Shown piece by piece: positions 17,950 through 26,289 of a stretch of 37,836 bases of DNA (position 1 is its first letter; each line of letters begins with the position of its first letter). The translations under genes and the position numbers were made by a program. A model generated the notes under the pieces. That model saw nothing but the letters and a program-made list of their open reading frames with translations, did not search any database and was not told where the DNA came from. Source of the stretch: Myxococcales bacterium (GTDB lineage Bacteria > Myxococcota_A > Polyangia > Palsa-1104); the NCBI GenBank assembly GCA_028287105.1, contig JAQBQH010000071.1:1-37836 (forward strand), written 5' to 3'.

Positions 17950-18847
17950 CCACCGCCGCCAGCGTCCGGCGCAGCCACTGGTGTCCCGGATCGGCGTCGT
18001 TGCGGGCGTGCCAGAACTGGCTGAACGAGAAGGTCGGTAGCGCCAGCGGCGTGCGCCGGATGACGAGACCATGGCGCGCAGCGACGGTGCGCGCCACCCG
18101 CTCGGGCAGCGTGATGATGCAGTCGCTCTCGGCGACGACGTGCGGCGCGGCGAGGAAGTGCGGGATGCGCAGCACCACGCGGCGGGAGCGGCCGCGCTCG
18201 CGAAGCGCCGCGTCGACCTGCGACTCCCCGGTGCCTTGCGGCGAGACCAGGACGTGCGAGAGGGCGAGGAAGCGCTCGAGCGTCAGCGGGCGCCGCGTCG
18301 CCGGATGGCCGGCGCGCAGGAGCGACACGAACGAATCGACGAAGAGCAGCTCGGCGCGCACCCCCGACGTCTGGGGCCTGCCGACGCCGAGGACGAGGTC
18401 ATGCTCGCCGGAGAGCAGCTCGCTTCCGCCGATGTTGGCGACGGGGCGGATGGAGAGGCGCACGTCGGGCGCCTCGCGCACCAGGCGCGCCATCAAGCGC
18501 GCCACGAACGCCAGCTCGCCGTAATCGGTGGTGCCGATGGTGAAGGTGCGGCGCAGCTCCTTGGGCGAGAAGGGCGCCTGCGTGGCGACCGCGCCGCGTA
18601 CCAGCGCCAGCGCCTCGCCGAGCGGCGGCGCAAGTGCGTGGGCGCGCGCCGTCGGCTGCAGCCCGCGCGGCGTGGGCTGAAAGAGCGGATCGTCGAGCTG
18701 CGCCCGCAGGCGGCCGAGCGCGTGGCTCATCGCCGACTGCGTGAGGCCGACGCGGGCGGCGGCGCGCGTGACGTGACGCTCGGCCCAGAGCGCCTCGAAC
18801 GCGAGGAGGAGGTTGAGGTCGAACGCCTCGACATGCACGGTATTCAT
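17918..18847 (-). CDS. LysR-family transcriptional regulator
   Basis: A 309-residue LTTR. The winged helix-turn-helix is at residues 10-65 (LLLAFEALWAERHVTRAAARVG, here key block TQSAMSHALGRLRAQLDDPLF). The substrate-binding domain runs from about 95 (FTIGTTDYGELAFVARLM). It diverges from the NmrA-like oxidoreductase gene with 89 bases between starts, the usual arrangement in which an LTTR controls its divergent neighbour and itself. The 3' end overlaps rimI by 32 bases. Effector unknown. Confidence 0.93.
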   Translation of the reverse strand: MNTVHVEAFDLNLLLAFEALWAERHVTRAAARVGLTQSAMSHALGRLRAQLDDPLFQPTPRGLQPTARAHALAPPLGEALALVRGAVATQAPFSPKELRRTFTIGTTDYGELAFVARLMARLVREAPDVRLSIRPVANIGGSELLSGEHDLVLGVGRPQTSGVRAELLFVDSFVSLLRAGHPATRRPLTLERFLALSHVLVSPQGTGESQVDAALRERGRSRRVVLRIPHFLAAPHVVAESDCIITLPERVARTVAARHGLVIRRTPLALPTFSFSQFWHARNDADPGHQWLRRTLAAVATPASKARAA

Positions 18848-18936
18848 GATGATGGATGATGACTATGAGTTGGGCAAATGACGAGGGCGGCCGCATCTTC
18901 GAAGGCGTCAACGGTTTCACACCCCAGGAGGCCTTC
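18848..18936. promoter_or_regulatory. Divergent LysR / oxidoreductase promoter region
   Basis: The 89-base gap starts with a GATGATGGATGATGAC repeat and is less GC-rich than its surroundings. An AGGAGG ribosome binding site at 18927-18932 serves the forward gene. I see no single clear T-N11-A LysR box; the GATGA repeats are the best candidate region. Confidence 0.4.
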
Positions 18937-19791
18937 ATGTTCGTCATCGCCGGAGTTTCGGGTCGTACCGGTTCGGTCGTCGCGTCGACGCTGCTCGAGC
19001 GCGGTCACCAGGTTCGCGTCGTCGTGCGCGACGCCAAGCAGGGCGCGGCGTGGCAGGGGCGCGGCGCCGAGGTGGCGGTCGCTTCTCTCGACGACGCGGC
19101 GGCGCTGCAAAAGGCGCTCGCCGGCGCCGATGGTGTCTATGCGCTCATCCCGCCCGCGGTCGGAGCGGATGATCCCCAAGCCGCGCAGGGGCGCGTCGTC
19201 GATGCGTGGGCGCAGGCGATCGAGGGGGCGCGGCCGAAGCACGTAGTGCTGCTCTCGTCGGTGGGCGCCGATCGCGCCGAGGGAACGGGGCCGATCAGGA
19301 TCGCGCATCGCGCCGAGGAGAAGCTCGGTCGCGCGGCGCAGGCGGCCACGTTCTTGCGCGCCGCCTACTTCCAGGAAAACTGGGCGGGCGTGGTGGCGCC
19401 GATGAAGTCGAACGCCATCCTGCCCGCCATGATCGCGCTCGGTCGGCCGGTGGCCATGGTGGCGACGGCCGACATCGGGCGCGTCGCGGCCGAGGCGCTC
19501 ATCGACGGCGTCAAGGCGCCCAAGGTGATCGAGCTGGCCGGCCCGCGCGACTACACGCCGGAGGAGGTGGCAACCATCTTCGGCGGGGCGCTCGGCAAGA
19601 CGCTTCAGGTGGTGGCGGTGCCTGACGAGGCCATCGTGCCGGCGCTCGAGCAGGCGGGCTTCAAGCCCAAGCTGGCGGCGCTGTTCCGCGAGATGTACGC
19701 GGGGCTCAACAGCGGGCACATCGCGTTCCGCGGCACGCCGACGCGGGGGCGCATCGAGCTCGCCGAGACCGCCCGGCAGCTCGCGGGCTGA
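18937..19791 (+). CDS. NmrA-like NAD(P)-binding oxidoreductase
   Basis: A 284-residue atypical SDR of the NmrA/HSCARG group. The dinucleotide loop is GVSGRTGSVVASTLLERGH (GxxGxxG at residues 6-12). VRDAKQGAAWQGRGAEV, LLSSVGADRAEGTGPI and FLRAAYFQENWAG follow the family order; the catalytic Tyr-x3-Lys of classical SDRs is absent, as usual in NmrA-like proteins. The ATG at 18937 is chosen for its AGGAGG site and because the Rossmann strand MFVIAG begins there; the 27-residue upstream extension is within the intergenic region. Such proteins act as quinone or redox-responsive reductases or sensors. Likely controlled by the divergent LysR regulator. Confidence 0.9.
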   Translation: MFVIAGVSGRTGSVVASTLLERGHQVRVVVRDAKQGAAWQGRGAEVAVASLDDAAALQKALAGADGVYALIPPAVGADDPQAAQGRVVDAWAQAIEGARPKHVVLLSSVGADRAEGTGPIRIAHRAEEKLGRAAQAATFLRAAYFQENWAGVVAPMKSNAILPAMIALGRPVAMVATADIGRVAAEALIDGVKAPKVIELAGPRDYTPEEVATIFGGALGKTLQVVAVPDEAIVPALEQAGFKPKLAALFREMYAGLNSGHIAFRGTPTRGRIELAETARQLAG

Positions 19792-19811
19792 TCGGGCGCG
19801 TCGCTGTACGT

Positions 19812-19859
19812 CGCGTCAGCTGCACTGCGCGTCAGCTGCACTGCGCGTCAGCTGTACTG
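19812..19859. repeat. Three-copy 16-bp tandem repeat at a gene's 3' end
   Basis: CGCGTCAGCTGCACTG at 19812-19827 and 19828-19843 is identical; 19844-19859 differs by one base (CTGTACTG). The third unit carries the TGA stop (complement of 19848-19850) and last residues of the metallophosphoesterase, so the repeat again duplicates sequence across a stop codon. Confidence 0.85.
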
Positions 19860-20579
19860 CGCGACCAGGTACTCGCGGAGCGGAAATGCGCACGCCGCCG
19901 CCTGGTCGCGCAGCGCCGCCTTGTCGAGCGGCACACGGCGCAGCCGCACCTCGACGCGGCCGCTGCCGTCGGCCTCGACCATGGCGTACTCGGCGTGCGC
20001 CATGAGCGTCGGCGGCCCGCCGCCCTCGTGCTTCACGAACGGCAGCCCCACCGACCCGGGATTGACGATCAAGGTGCCGTGATGCTGCCGCAGCATCTGC
20101 AGGTGCGTGTGGCCGCCGGCCATCACCGTCGCCGCCTGACCCGCCACCATCTCGTCGAGCTGCGCCGCCGGCGTCGTCGCCAACAGGTCCTCCATGTTCG
20201 ATCGCGGCGTGCCGTGATAGCAGAACAGCGTCGCGTCGCCGCCGAGCGGCACCGTCAGCGTCGGCACGAAGCTGCGCACGAAGTCGAGCTCCGCGGCCGA
20301 GAGCTGCGCCCGGCACCAGTCGACCGCGTCCACCACCGGCGGCGCTTCGGTGTACTTGCGAATCAGCTCGGCATCGAGCAGGAACGCGTCGTGGTTGCCC
20401 ACGATGCAGGCGCAACCGAGCGCAGAGAGCCGCGCCAGCACCGCGTGCGGCTCGGGCCCGAGCGTCGCCACGTCGCCGAGGCAGACGATGCGACTGGCGC
20501 CCGCGCGCGCGGCATCGTCGACCACCGCGTCGAGCGCCAGCGCATTGCCGTGCAGATCCGAGATCAGCGCCACTACCAT
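19848..20579 (-). CDS. YfcE/MJ0936-type metallophosphoesterase
   Basis: A 243-residue calcineurin-like phosphoesterase. Metal-ligand motifs in order: ISDLHGN (7-13), CLGDVATLGPEP (33-44), GNHDAF (61-66), CYHGTPRS near 118, GGHTHLQM near 154 and NPGSVGLPF near 171. The set matches the one-domain YfcE family, which hydrolyses phosphodiesters or small phosphomonoesters. Substrate unknown. It follows the PEGA gene on the minus strand after seven bases and is the third gene of that operon. Confidence 0.92.
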   Translation of the reverse strand: MVVALISDLHGNALALDAVVDDAARAGASRIVCLGDVATLGPEPHAVLARLSALGCACIVGNHDAFLLDAELIRKYTEAPPVVDAVDWCRAQLSAAELDFVRSFVPTLTVPLGGDATLFCYHGTPRSNMEDLLATTPAAQLDEMVAGQAATVMAGGHTHLQMLRQHHGTLIVNPGSVGLPFVKHEGGGPPTLMAHAEYAMVEADGSGRVEVRLRRVPLDKAALRDQAAACAFPLREYLVAQYS

Positions 20580-20586
20580 CGCGGCG

Positions 20587-21402
20587 TCACGGACGGTGGA
20601 CGAATCCGAGAGGCGTCGACTCCGTGCGCGTGCCGAAATAGATCGCCGTCGCCGCGCCGCCTGCCGCCAGCACGCCGCCGATCGCGGCCCACACGTACCA
20701 GCGCTTGTACCAGGCCGCGTCTTTCGATTCCCGGACCAGTGTGGCGTGCACCTCGACGTTGGCGTCGGGCAGCACGTCGACGCGCGCCTGGAACGGCATG
20801 AACCCGCTCTTCTCGAGCCTGAGCTTGTAGGTCGCCGGCGCGCGAACCTTGATGGCGCTCCCGAGCGGCGTCTTGCCCGACGCCTCGCCGTTGAGCGTCA
20901 CGCTCGCGCCGGCCTGGTCGGCGTCGACGGCGATCGACCCGTAGCGGCGAAAGGTCTCCGGCGGGAACAGCTGCTTCAGCCACCCGAGCACCTGCTCGTC
21001 CTTGATCTCGGCGTCGATCGGCAGCGACTCGGCCATGCGCGCCCCCGCCTCGCCGCGCTTGGCGTCGATGCGCTGGAGCGCGATGATCAGATCGCCGAGC
21101 TGCGAGACGCCGATGAGCAGCACCTCGTTGGCGCCGAGCTGCTCGCCGATGACCCCGACGCACATCGCCTCGCCGCCACACTTGGCGACCTCGCCATCGA
21201 CCTTCGGAATCCGCCGCCGCGCCTCGGCCGCGTCGATGACGTTGACCGCCGCCGTCTCGCGAAGCAGCCGCGCCAGCCGCATCCCGATGTCACGCGCGCC
21301 CTTGGCGCCGGCGCGATACTCGAGCACCGCGACGGTGCGTCTGGTCTCCTCGGCATGCGCGACCGTCGCGCACAACAGCGTCAGAACGAGCGCCGCTCTC
21401 AT
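20587..21402 (-). CDS. PEGA-domain exported membrane protein
   Basis: A 271-residue protein with a signal peptide MRAALVLTLLCATVAHA. Residues of about 22-150 resemble the helical/beta sensor-like domain seen ahead of PEGA domains (TVAVLEYRAGAKGARDIGMR). The PEGA domain is at about 155-220 (SIAVDADQAGASVTLNGEASG, key TPLGSAIKVRAPATYKLRLE). A TM segment near 235-258 (WYVWAAIGGVLAAGGAATAIYF) precedes a short tail. Its start overlaps the upstream beta-propeller lipoprotein stop by four bases (ATGA). The envelope anchoring resembles the other PEGA protein in this window, but the N-terminal part is different. Confidence 0.85.
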   Translation of the reverse strand: MRAALVLTLLCATVAHAEETRRTVAVLEYRAGAKGARDIGMRLARLLRETAAVNVIDAAEARRRIPKVDGEVAKCGGEAMCVGVIGEQLGANEVLLIGVSQLGDLIIALQRIDAKRGEAGARMAESLPIDAEIKDEQVLGWLKQLFPPETFRRYGSIAVDADQAGASVTLNGEASGKTPLGSAIKVRAPATYKLRLEKSGFMPFQARVDVLPDANVEVHATLVRESKDAAWYKRWYVWAAIGGVLAAGGAATAIYFGTRTESTPLGFVHRP

Positions 21403-23024
21403 TGTCCGAAGGAGGCTGCCAATCCCGCGGGGCGATCCCCCGCGACCGAGTCACAGTCGGCGTACTGATGCTGGGTCGAGCCGAAGATGGTGATCGAGCA
21501 ATCGACGCACTTGGTGCCGCCCGCCGGCGACTGCACCAGCTTCGAGCGCTGCGCATACGATGCGTTGCCGGTGCGCAGGTCGACCGCGTACAGCCCGTAC
21601 TCGATGATGTCGAAGTTGGCCGTGCAGTCCTCCTGCGAGAAGGTGAACTTGGTGTTCACCTCCTTGTAGTGGGCGCGGGTGGCGAACTGCGCGCGGCTGC
21701 CGTCGGGCGTGATGGCCAGCTCGTAGGCCTGGATCGACACCGGCCGCACCGGCAGCGTGGCCGTCTGGATGTTGCCGTTGGGCGACGGCGTCGAGTCGAT
21801 CGGGATCTCGTACTGCGGACCCTGGAACGCGGTGGCGACGACGGCGGCGCCGCCCTTGAGCGGGATGCGCTTGAGCACGAAGGCGTTGGGCAGCGAGGTG
21901 TCGCGGTCGCTGGTGACGGCGAAGATGACGCCGTTGACCACGCGCACCGCGCTCGGGCAGGTGAGGCTGCCCAGCACCGGGCTGGTCACGCCCGAGGCGA
22001 CGTCGAGCGTCGAGATCTGCTTGCCGGCCACGTCGGCGATGATGATCATGCCGCTCTGCGGATCGACGGCGATGTCGCTGGCGAAGCCGCCGAGGGCGAA
22101 GCTGCCGATGCTCGAGCCGTCGAGCGAGAAGACCTGGATGGCGTTGGCCGCCGGCATCGCGCCCGGGCTGCACGGGTCGGCCGACGGGCCGCCGGTGAGG
22201 ACGTAGATCTTGGTGCCGTCGGGCGAGAAGGCGGCGGTGCGGGCGACGGCGCCGGTCAGGTTCACGATCTTCGGGCTGGCCCCGCCCGGTGAGGCGGCGA
22301 AGCCGGCGACGTCGCTGAGGATCGCGATCGCGCCGCTCATCCCCGGGTCGAGGGCGACGATGGCCGTGTCGCGCGGCGCGACCAGCAGCCGCGACGGCGC
22401 GAAGGGCAGGGTATAGCTGCCGCTCACGTTGCGACCGAAGCCGTTGTCGAAGGCGGTCAGCGTCGTGCCCTGGGCGACGATGAGGAAGCGGCCGTCCCAG
22501 CTGGTCGCGCCCGCGGTCATGCCGCCGGCGACGATGGGCGGCGAGCTGGACGCGCGCGCCAGGTCGGTCGAGGCGACCGGATCGAGGATCTGGACCGAGG
22601 TGGTGCGATTGCCGGTGTTGATCTCGGCCGGCAGGGTGGAGCCGACGAAGATGAGGGGCTTGCGCAGCTCGGCGTCGTAGGCGGCCTTTTTGCCCGATTG
22701 GATGACCACGTCGCGGATCCGGGCCATCCCGAGCAGGTTTCCACCCGACAGGGCGGTTACGAACACGTCCTCCGCGCTGGCCCCGGGCATGAGGGCGCCG
22801 AGCGGCAACAGCCCGCTTTCGCCCTGGGCCGAGCCCTGGACGGCGGATGCGACACCGATCACCATCCCCGTCGCCGTGCGAATGTCGTACTCCGACACCA
22901 GCTCGGGCTGGAGGACGGGGTTGAACAGGGGGTTCTCCGGGGCCTTCAGGTTGAAGGTCACCGAGCCGCGGTCACCGCAGCCCACCACGAGCAAAGCCGC
23001 GGCGCATAAGCCCAACCGGCGCAT
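21399..23024 (-). CDS. Beta-propeller-like lipoprotein
   Basis: A 541-residue lipoprotein: MRRLGLCAAALLVVGC ends in a good lipobox. From about residue 150 there are repeated strand-rich blocks of beta-propeller type (SWDGRFLIVAQGTTLTAFD, AAFSPDGTKIYVLTGG, ASDIAVDPQSGMIIIADVAG, YELAITPDGSRAQFAT), with SPDG/TPDG turns typical of YVTN or WD40-like repeats. A C-terminal part has several cysteines (SQEDCTANF, GTKCVDCSITIFG). The start at 23024 is selected for the signal peptide; upstream codons are in the divergent promoter. First gene of the operon with the PEGA protein and metallophosphoesterase. A surface or periplasmic binding role is inferred. Confidence 0.82.
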   Translation of the reverse strand: MRRLGLCAAALLVVGCGDRGSVTFNLKAPENPLFNPVLQPELVSEYDIRTATGMVIGVASAVQGSAQGESGLLPLGALMPGASAEDVFVTALSGGNLLGMARIRDVVIQSGKKAAYDAELRKPLIFVGSTLPAEINTGNRTTSVQILDPVASTDLARASSSPPIVAGGMTAGATSWDGRFLIVAQGTTLTAFDNGFGRNVSGSYTLPFAPSRLLVAPRDTAIVALDPGMSGAIAILSDVAGFAASPGGASPKIVNLTGAVARTAAFSPDGTKIYVLTGGPSADPCSPGAMPAANAIQVFSLDGSSIGSFALGGFASDIAVDPQSGMIIIADVAGKQISTLDVASGVTSPVLGSLTCPSAVRVVNGVIFAVTSDRDTSLPNAFVLKRIPLKGGAAVVATAFQGPQYEIPIDSTPSPNGNIQTATLPVRPVSIQAYELAITPDGSRAQFATRAHYKEVNTKFTFSQEDCTANFDIIEYGLYAVDLRTGNASYAQRSKLVQSPAGGTKCVDCSITIFGSTQHQYADCDSVAGDRPAGLAASFGQ

Positions 23025-23097
23025 TGTGGCCACTGTACCACAGCCCGAAGTCAGTTGAATTACGGCGCCTTCATAGGCAAGATGGAAGACCGGGAAC

Positions 23098-24759
23098 ATG
23101 TCGGTAGTAGCTCACTTACCGGGGCCGGCGGCGCAAGAAGAGCTGCCCAAGGTCTTCGGTCGATATCTACTCCTCAAGCGGCTCTCACGGGGCGGCATGG
23201 GCGAGATATTTCTCGCCAAATTGGGAGAGATTCAGGGCTTCGAAAAGCTCGTCATCATCAAGAAGATCCTGCCGAACCTCGTCGCCGACCAGGAGTTCAT
23301 CAAGCGCTTCATCGACGAGGCGCAGGTCGCCATCAAGCTGCAGCACGCCAACATCGCGCCCGTGTTCGAGGTCGGCAAGGTCGAAGGCGAGTACTTCCTC
23401 GCCATCGAGTACATCGAAGGACGTGATCTGCGTCGCATGATCACGCGCCAGCGCGAAGAGCGCACCAGGCTGCCGCCCGACCTGGCGCTGTTCTGCGTGC
23501 GCGACATGGCCAACGGGCTCGCCTACGCGCACCGCCGCACCGACGAGAGCGGCCGCTCGCTGGCGCTCGTCCATTGCGATATTTCGCCGCCCAACGTCAT
23601 GGTGTCGTTCGAAGGCGAGGTCAAGATCATCGACTTCGGCATCGCCAAGAGCGCCATCCGCATCGCCGAGACCAACCCGAACATGGGCTTCGGCAAGTTC
23701 GGCTACATGGCGCCCGAGCAGCTCATTCGCGGCGGCGTCGTCGACAAGCGCACCGACGTCTACGCCGCCGGCGTGGTCTTGTACGAGCTCCTGACCGGCG
23801 AGCGCCTCTTCTCGTTCCCCGATGGGGCCGACTATCGCGCCATCGCGCGCATGGTGACGGTGGGCAAGTTCAAGCCGCCGTCGCAGCGCGACCCGCGGCT
23901 CGATCCCGATCTCGACAACATCGTCATGCGCGCCTTGTCGTCGCAGAAGGAAGAGCGCTACCAGACGGCCGAGGAGTTCCGCGACGCCATCCAGGTCAAG
24001 CTGATGCAGATGAACCCGACCATGAACGCCGATGCCCTGGCGCACTTCATGAAAAGGCTCTTCCGCGACGAGATCACCGAGGAGCACGCCCTCGTCGCCA
24101 GCATGAAGGCGGTCGACGTGGCGCCGTTCCAGAGCGAGCTCGATCAGGCGACCCACAAGCACACGGTCACGTTCGCGCGCGCCTCGGGGATCAGCCGTAT
24201 CATCTCGCGGACGCCGCAGCCGTCGGGCTCGATTCGTCTGCCGACGTCCGAGCAGCTGCTCGCGCATCCGCAGCGGCGCTGGCTGTTCATGGCCGGCACG
24301 GTAGCGGCGCTCATCGCCGGCGGCGCGCTGGCGGCGCTGATCTGGCGCCCGTCGCACCTGCCCGACAATCCGACGCCGGGCCGGGTCGCGCCGCCGCCGA
24401 TGCTGAAGCCGGTCGTGACGCCGCTCGGGCCGGATCCGATTGCGGTGCCGCCGCCGGCCGACAAGCAGCCGCATCGCCCGCGGCCGCACGTCAAGCAGCC
24501 GAAGGTCACGGCCGTCAAGCCGCCGGCGCCGCCACGCGTCGCGGTCAGGGCGCACACGCCCGATCAGGTGCAGGCCAAGTTCCGTACGGTCAAGGGCGAG
24601 TACACGGCGTTCAAGAGCCAGTACGGCTCGGTGCTGGAAGACAAGTGGAACGCCATCGCCAGCGAGATCACGTTCGGCAAGGCCGATAAGTTCGACAAGG
24701 TCGACGCGATGCTCGACGCCCTGAGGCACGAGATGGCGAAGGTAAAATCGGGCGGCTAG
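23098..24759 (+). CDS. Membrane Ser/Thr protein kinase with HCD catalytic loop
   Basis: A 553-residue Hanks-type kinase. Kinase domain about residues 22-300: Gly-rich loop LSRGGMGEIFLAK (29-41), VIIKKIL with the ATP lysine near 55, alpha-C glutamate E74, catalytic loop VHCDISPPNV (158-167), DFG at 179-181, APEQL near 205. The catalytic loop reads His-Cys-Asp where most kinases of this lineage have His-Arg-Asp, so regulation by activation-loop phosphorylation may differ. Residues 300-390 are a linker; a TM segment lies at about 395-416; the outside part is Pro-rich (about 420-490) and ends in a short helical domain. It diverges from the beta-propeller lipoprotein (73 bases). Confidence 0.93.
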   Translation: MSVVAHLPGPAAQEELPKVFGRYLLLKRLSRGGMGEIFLAKLGEIQGFEKLVIIKKILPNLVADQEFIKRFIDEAQVAIKLQHANIAPVFEVGKVEGEYFLAIEYIEGRDLRRMITRQREERTRLPPDLALFCVRDMANGLAYAHRRTDESGRSLALVHCDISPPNVMVSFEGEVKIIDFGIAKSAIRIAETNPNMGFGKFGYMAPEQLIRGGVVDKRTDVYAAGVVLYELLTGERLFSFPDGADYRAIARMVTVGKFKPPSQRDPRLDPDLDNIVMRALSSQKEERYQTAEEFRDAIQVKLMQMNPTMNADALAHFMKRLFRDEITEEHALVASMKAVDVAPFQSELDQATHKHTVTFARASGISRIISRTPQPSGSIRLPTSEQLLAHPQRRWLFMAGTVAALIAGGALAALIWRPSHLPDNPTPGRVAPPPMLKPVVTPLGPDPIAVPPPADKQPHRPRPHVKQPKVTAVKPPAPPRVAVRAHTPDQVQAKFRTVKGEYTAFKSQYGSVLEDKWNAIASEITFGKADKFDKVDAMLDALRHEMAKVKSGG

Positions 24760-24816
24760 CTTGGGGCGGAGTGGGGCGTGTTGCGGATTGGAACGTAGCG
24801 GAGACGCTGCGAGCGA

Positions 24817-25350
24817 CTAGGCGGCCTTCGACATGGCGGCCGGCGTACCGATGGCGGACTTCTTCATGGCGCCGCCGATGAAACAGCCGACCATCCCGAA
24901 GAGGAACGTCTTCAGCATGCCGAAGAAGGCGGCGGTGATACCGACGATGACGCCGGCGCCGCCGGCCATCACGTTCCCGAGCTGCGCCATCTGCGCCTGC
25001 TGCTCGGCGGTGAGCTTGGCGCCGCCCTGTGCCTGCGCCTTGGCCATGGCGTCGTTGAACGCCTGGCCGCCCGCGCCGGACATCGCCGACGACGCTGCCA
25101 TCTTCCATAGAACGAAGCCGACAACCGAAGCGGCGAGCGCCCCGACGAGCATTCCGAGGATGCCCTTCCCCGTCGTCGCGGAGGTCATGTACACGGCGGC
25201 CCAGCCACCCGCGACGAAGATCCCCATTCCGAGCAAGAAGCCCAGGAACCCCGGCGTGTAAAATCCGAGCAGCACACCCACCACCCCCGAGCCAATCGCG
25301 AAGGCCCACATCATCGAAGCCGCCATCGAACCCGCTTTCGAATTGCTCAT
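24817..25350 (-). CDS. Polytopic membrane protein, unknown function
   Basis: A 177-residue protein with about four hydrophobic Gly-rich segments (near residues 15-35, 40-55, 65-85 and 130-160), separated by a central hydrophilic stretch of Ala/Gln residues (FNDAMAKAQAQGGAKLTAEQ). The start at 25350 has a strong GAGGAGAGGGG ribosome binding site just upstream. I do not recognise the family. It is convergent with the kinase and divergent from pyrK. Location is the inner membrane by hydrophobicity. Confidence 0.78.
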   Translation of the reverse strand: MSNSKAGSMAASMMWAFAIGSGVVGVLLGFYTPGFLGFLLGMGIFVAGGWAAVYMTSATTGKGILGMLVGALAASVVGFVLWKMAASSAMSGAGGQAFNDAMAKAQAQGGAKLTAEQQAQMAQLGNVMAGGAGVIVGITAAFFGMLKTFLFGMVGCFIGGAMKKSAIGTPAAMSKAA

Positions 25351-25369
25351 GCCCCTCTCCTCGCTTCGC

Positions 25370-25394
25370 CAAACAAAAATGTCGGCGCTGTTTG
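25370..25394. promoter_or_regulatory. Inverted repeat CAAACA-N13-TGTTTG
   Basis: CAAACA (25370-25375) and TGTTTG (25389-25394) form an inverted repeat in the 141-base gap between the divergent membrane protein and pyrK. The flanking bases are AT-richer than the region average. A regulator site or promoter element is possible; neither is proven. Confidence 0.35.
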
Positions 25395-25404
25395 TTGAGA
25401 CGGC

Positions 25405-25442
25405 TCGATGGTACGGACGCATGCGTGCGTCCTTCCCATCGA
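25405..25442 (+). promoter_or_regulatory. Strong hairpin in the pyrK-pyrD leader
   Basis: TCGATGG (25405-25411) pairs perfectly with CCATCGA (25436-25442); a symmetric internal loop TAC/TTC follows; GGACGCA (25415-25421) pairs perfectly with TGCGTCC (25426-25432); the tip is TGCG. It sits 50 bases before the chosen pyrK start. No U-tract follows directly, so a simple intrinsic attenuator is not shown. Confidence 0.55.
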
Positions 25443-25491
25443 ATCCCCCGGCGACGGAGTATGCCCGAAAAGCATGCTAGGCTGGGCAACC

Positions 25492-26289
25492 ATGTACATG
25501 ACGGCGCGCGTCGTCGAAAACCGTCGATTGGCGCGTGGGAATTTCGTGTTGCGTTTGTCACTCCCGGACGGCGGGGTCGCGCTTCGGAACGCTGTTCCGG
25601 GACAATTCGTGATGGTGCGTGGCGAGTGGGGGCGCGATCCGCTGCTGCCGCGCGCGTTCTCGATCTTGCGAACCGTCGACGGCGGCTGCGAGCTGCTGGT
25701 CAAGGCGATCGGTCGCGGCACGCGCCTGTTCGAGCTGGCGCAGCCGGGCGCGCCGCTCTCGGTGTTGGGGCCGCTGGGAAAGCCGTTCGCCGCGCCGGAG
25801 CCGGGTCGCACCGATCTGCTGGTTGCCGGCGGCGTCGGCCTGGCGCCGCTTTTGTGGCACGCCGAGGTGGCGGCGAAGACGTCGTGCGCGACGCCGATGC
25901 ACCTCTTCTATGGTGCGCGCACGCACGAGGATCTGGTGCTCCTCGACGACATCGCGCGCACGGGCGTCATGCAGCACCTGGCGACCGAGGACGGCTCGCG
26001 CGGGCTGCACGGCCGCGTCACCATCGCGCTCGAGCAGCATCTGGCGACCAAGTCCGACCGCGCGGGAACGACGATTCTCACCTGCGGGCCCAACGCGATG
26101 ATGCGCGCCGTGGTCGACATCGCGCGCAAGTACGAAGTCCCGTGCCTGGTCAGCGTCGAGGGCGAGATGGCGTGCGGCATCGGCGCCTGCCTCGGCTGCG
26201 CGCTGCCGCTCACCGACGGCTCGCGGCCGTTCGCCTACGCCTGCGTCGACGGGCCGGTGTTCGACGCCGCCCGGGTGGTGATCCCATGA
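25492..26289 (+). CDS. pyrK: Dihydroorotate dehydrogenase electron-transfer subunit
   Basis: PyrK is the FAD and [2Fe-2S] subunit of class 1B dihydroorotate dehydrogenase; it passes electrons from PyrD to NAD+. The 265-residue form starts MYMTARVVENRRL, the usual N-terminus. FAD-binding block LPRAFSIL, the NAD block AGGVGLAPLLWHAE, and the C-terminal iron-sulfur cluster motif EMACGIGACLGCA followed by YACVDGPVF (four cysteines) are all intact. ATGs at 25474 and 25498 are alternatives; the frame extends further upstream through the leader hairpin and is rejected there. Stop and pyrD start overlap as ATGA. Confidence 0.95.
   Translation: MYMTARVVENRRLARGNFVLRLSLPDGGVALRNAVPGQFVMVRGEWGRDPLLPRAFSILRTVDGGCELLVKAIGRGTRLFELAQPGAPLSVLGPLGKPFAAPEPGRTDLLVAGGVGLAPLLWHAEVAAKTSCATPMHLFYGARTHEDLVLLDDIARTGVMQHLATEDGSRGLHGRVTIALEQHLATKSDRAGTTILTCGPNAMMRAVVDIARKYEVPCLVSVEGEMACGIGACLGCALPLTDGSRPFAYACVDGPVFDAARVVIP

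Noticed and set aside
19812-19859. 16-bp repeats considered as a CRISPR
   Set aside because: Repeats are directly adjacent with no spacers, and overlap a gene end; no cas genes are present.
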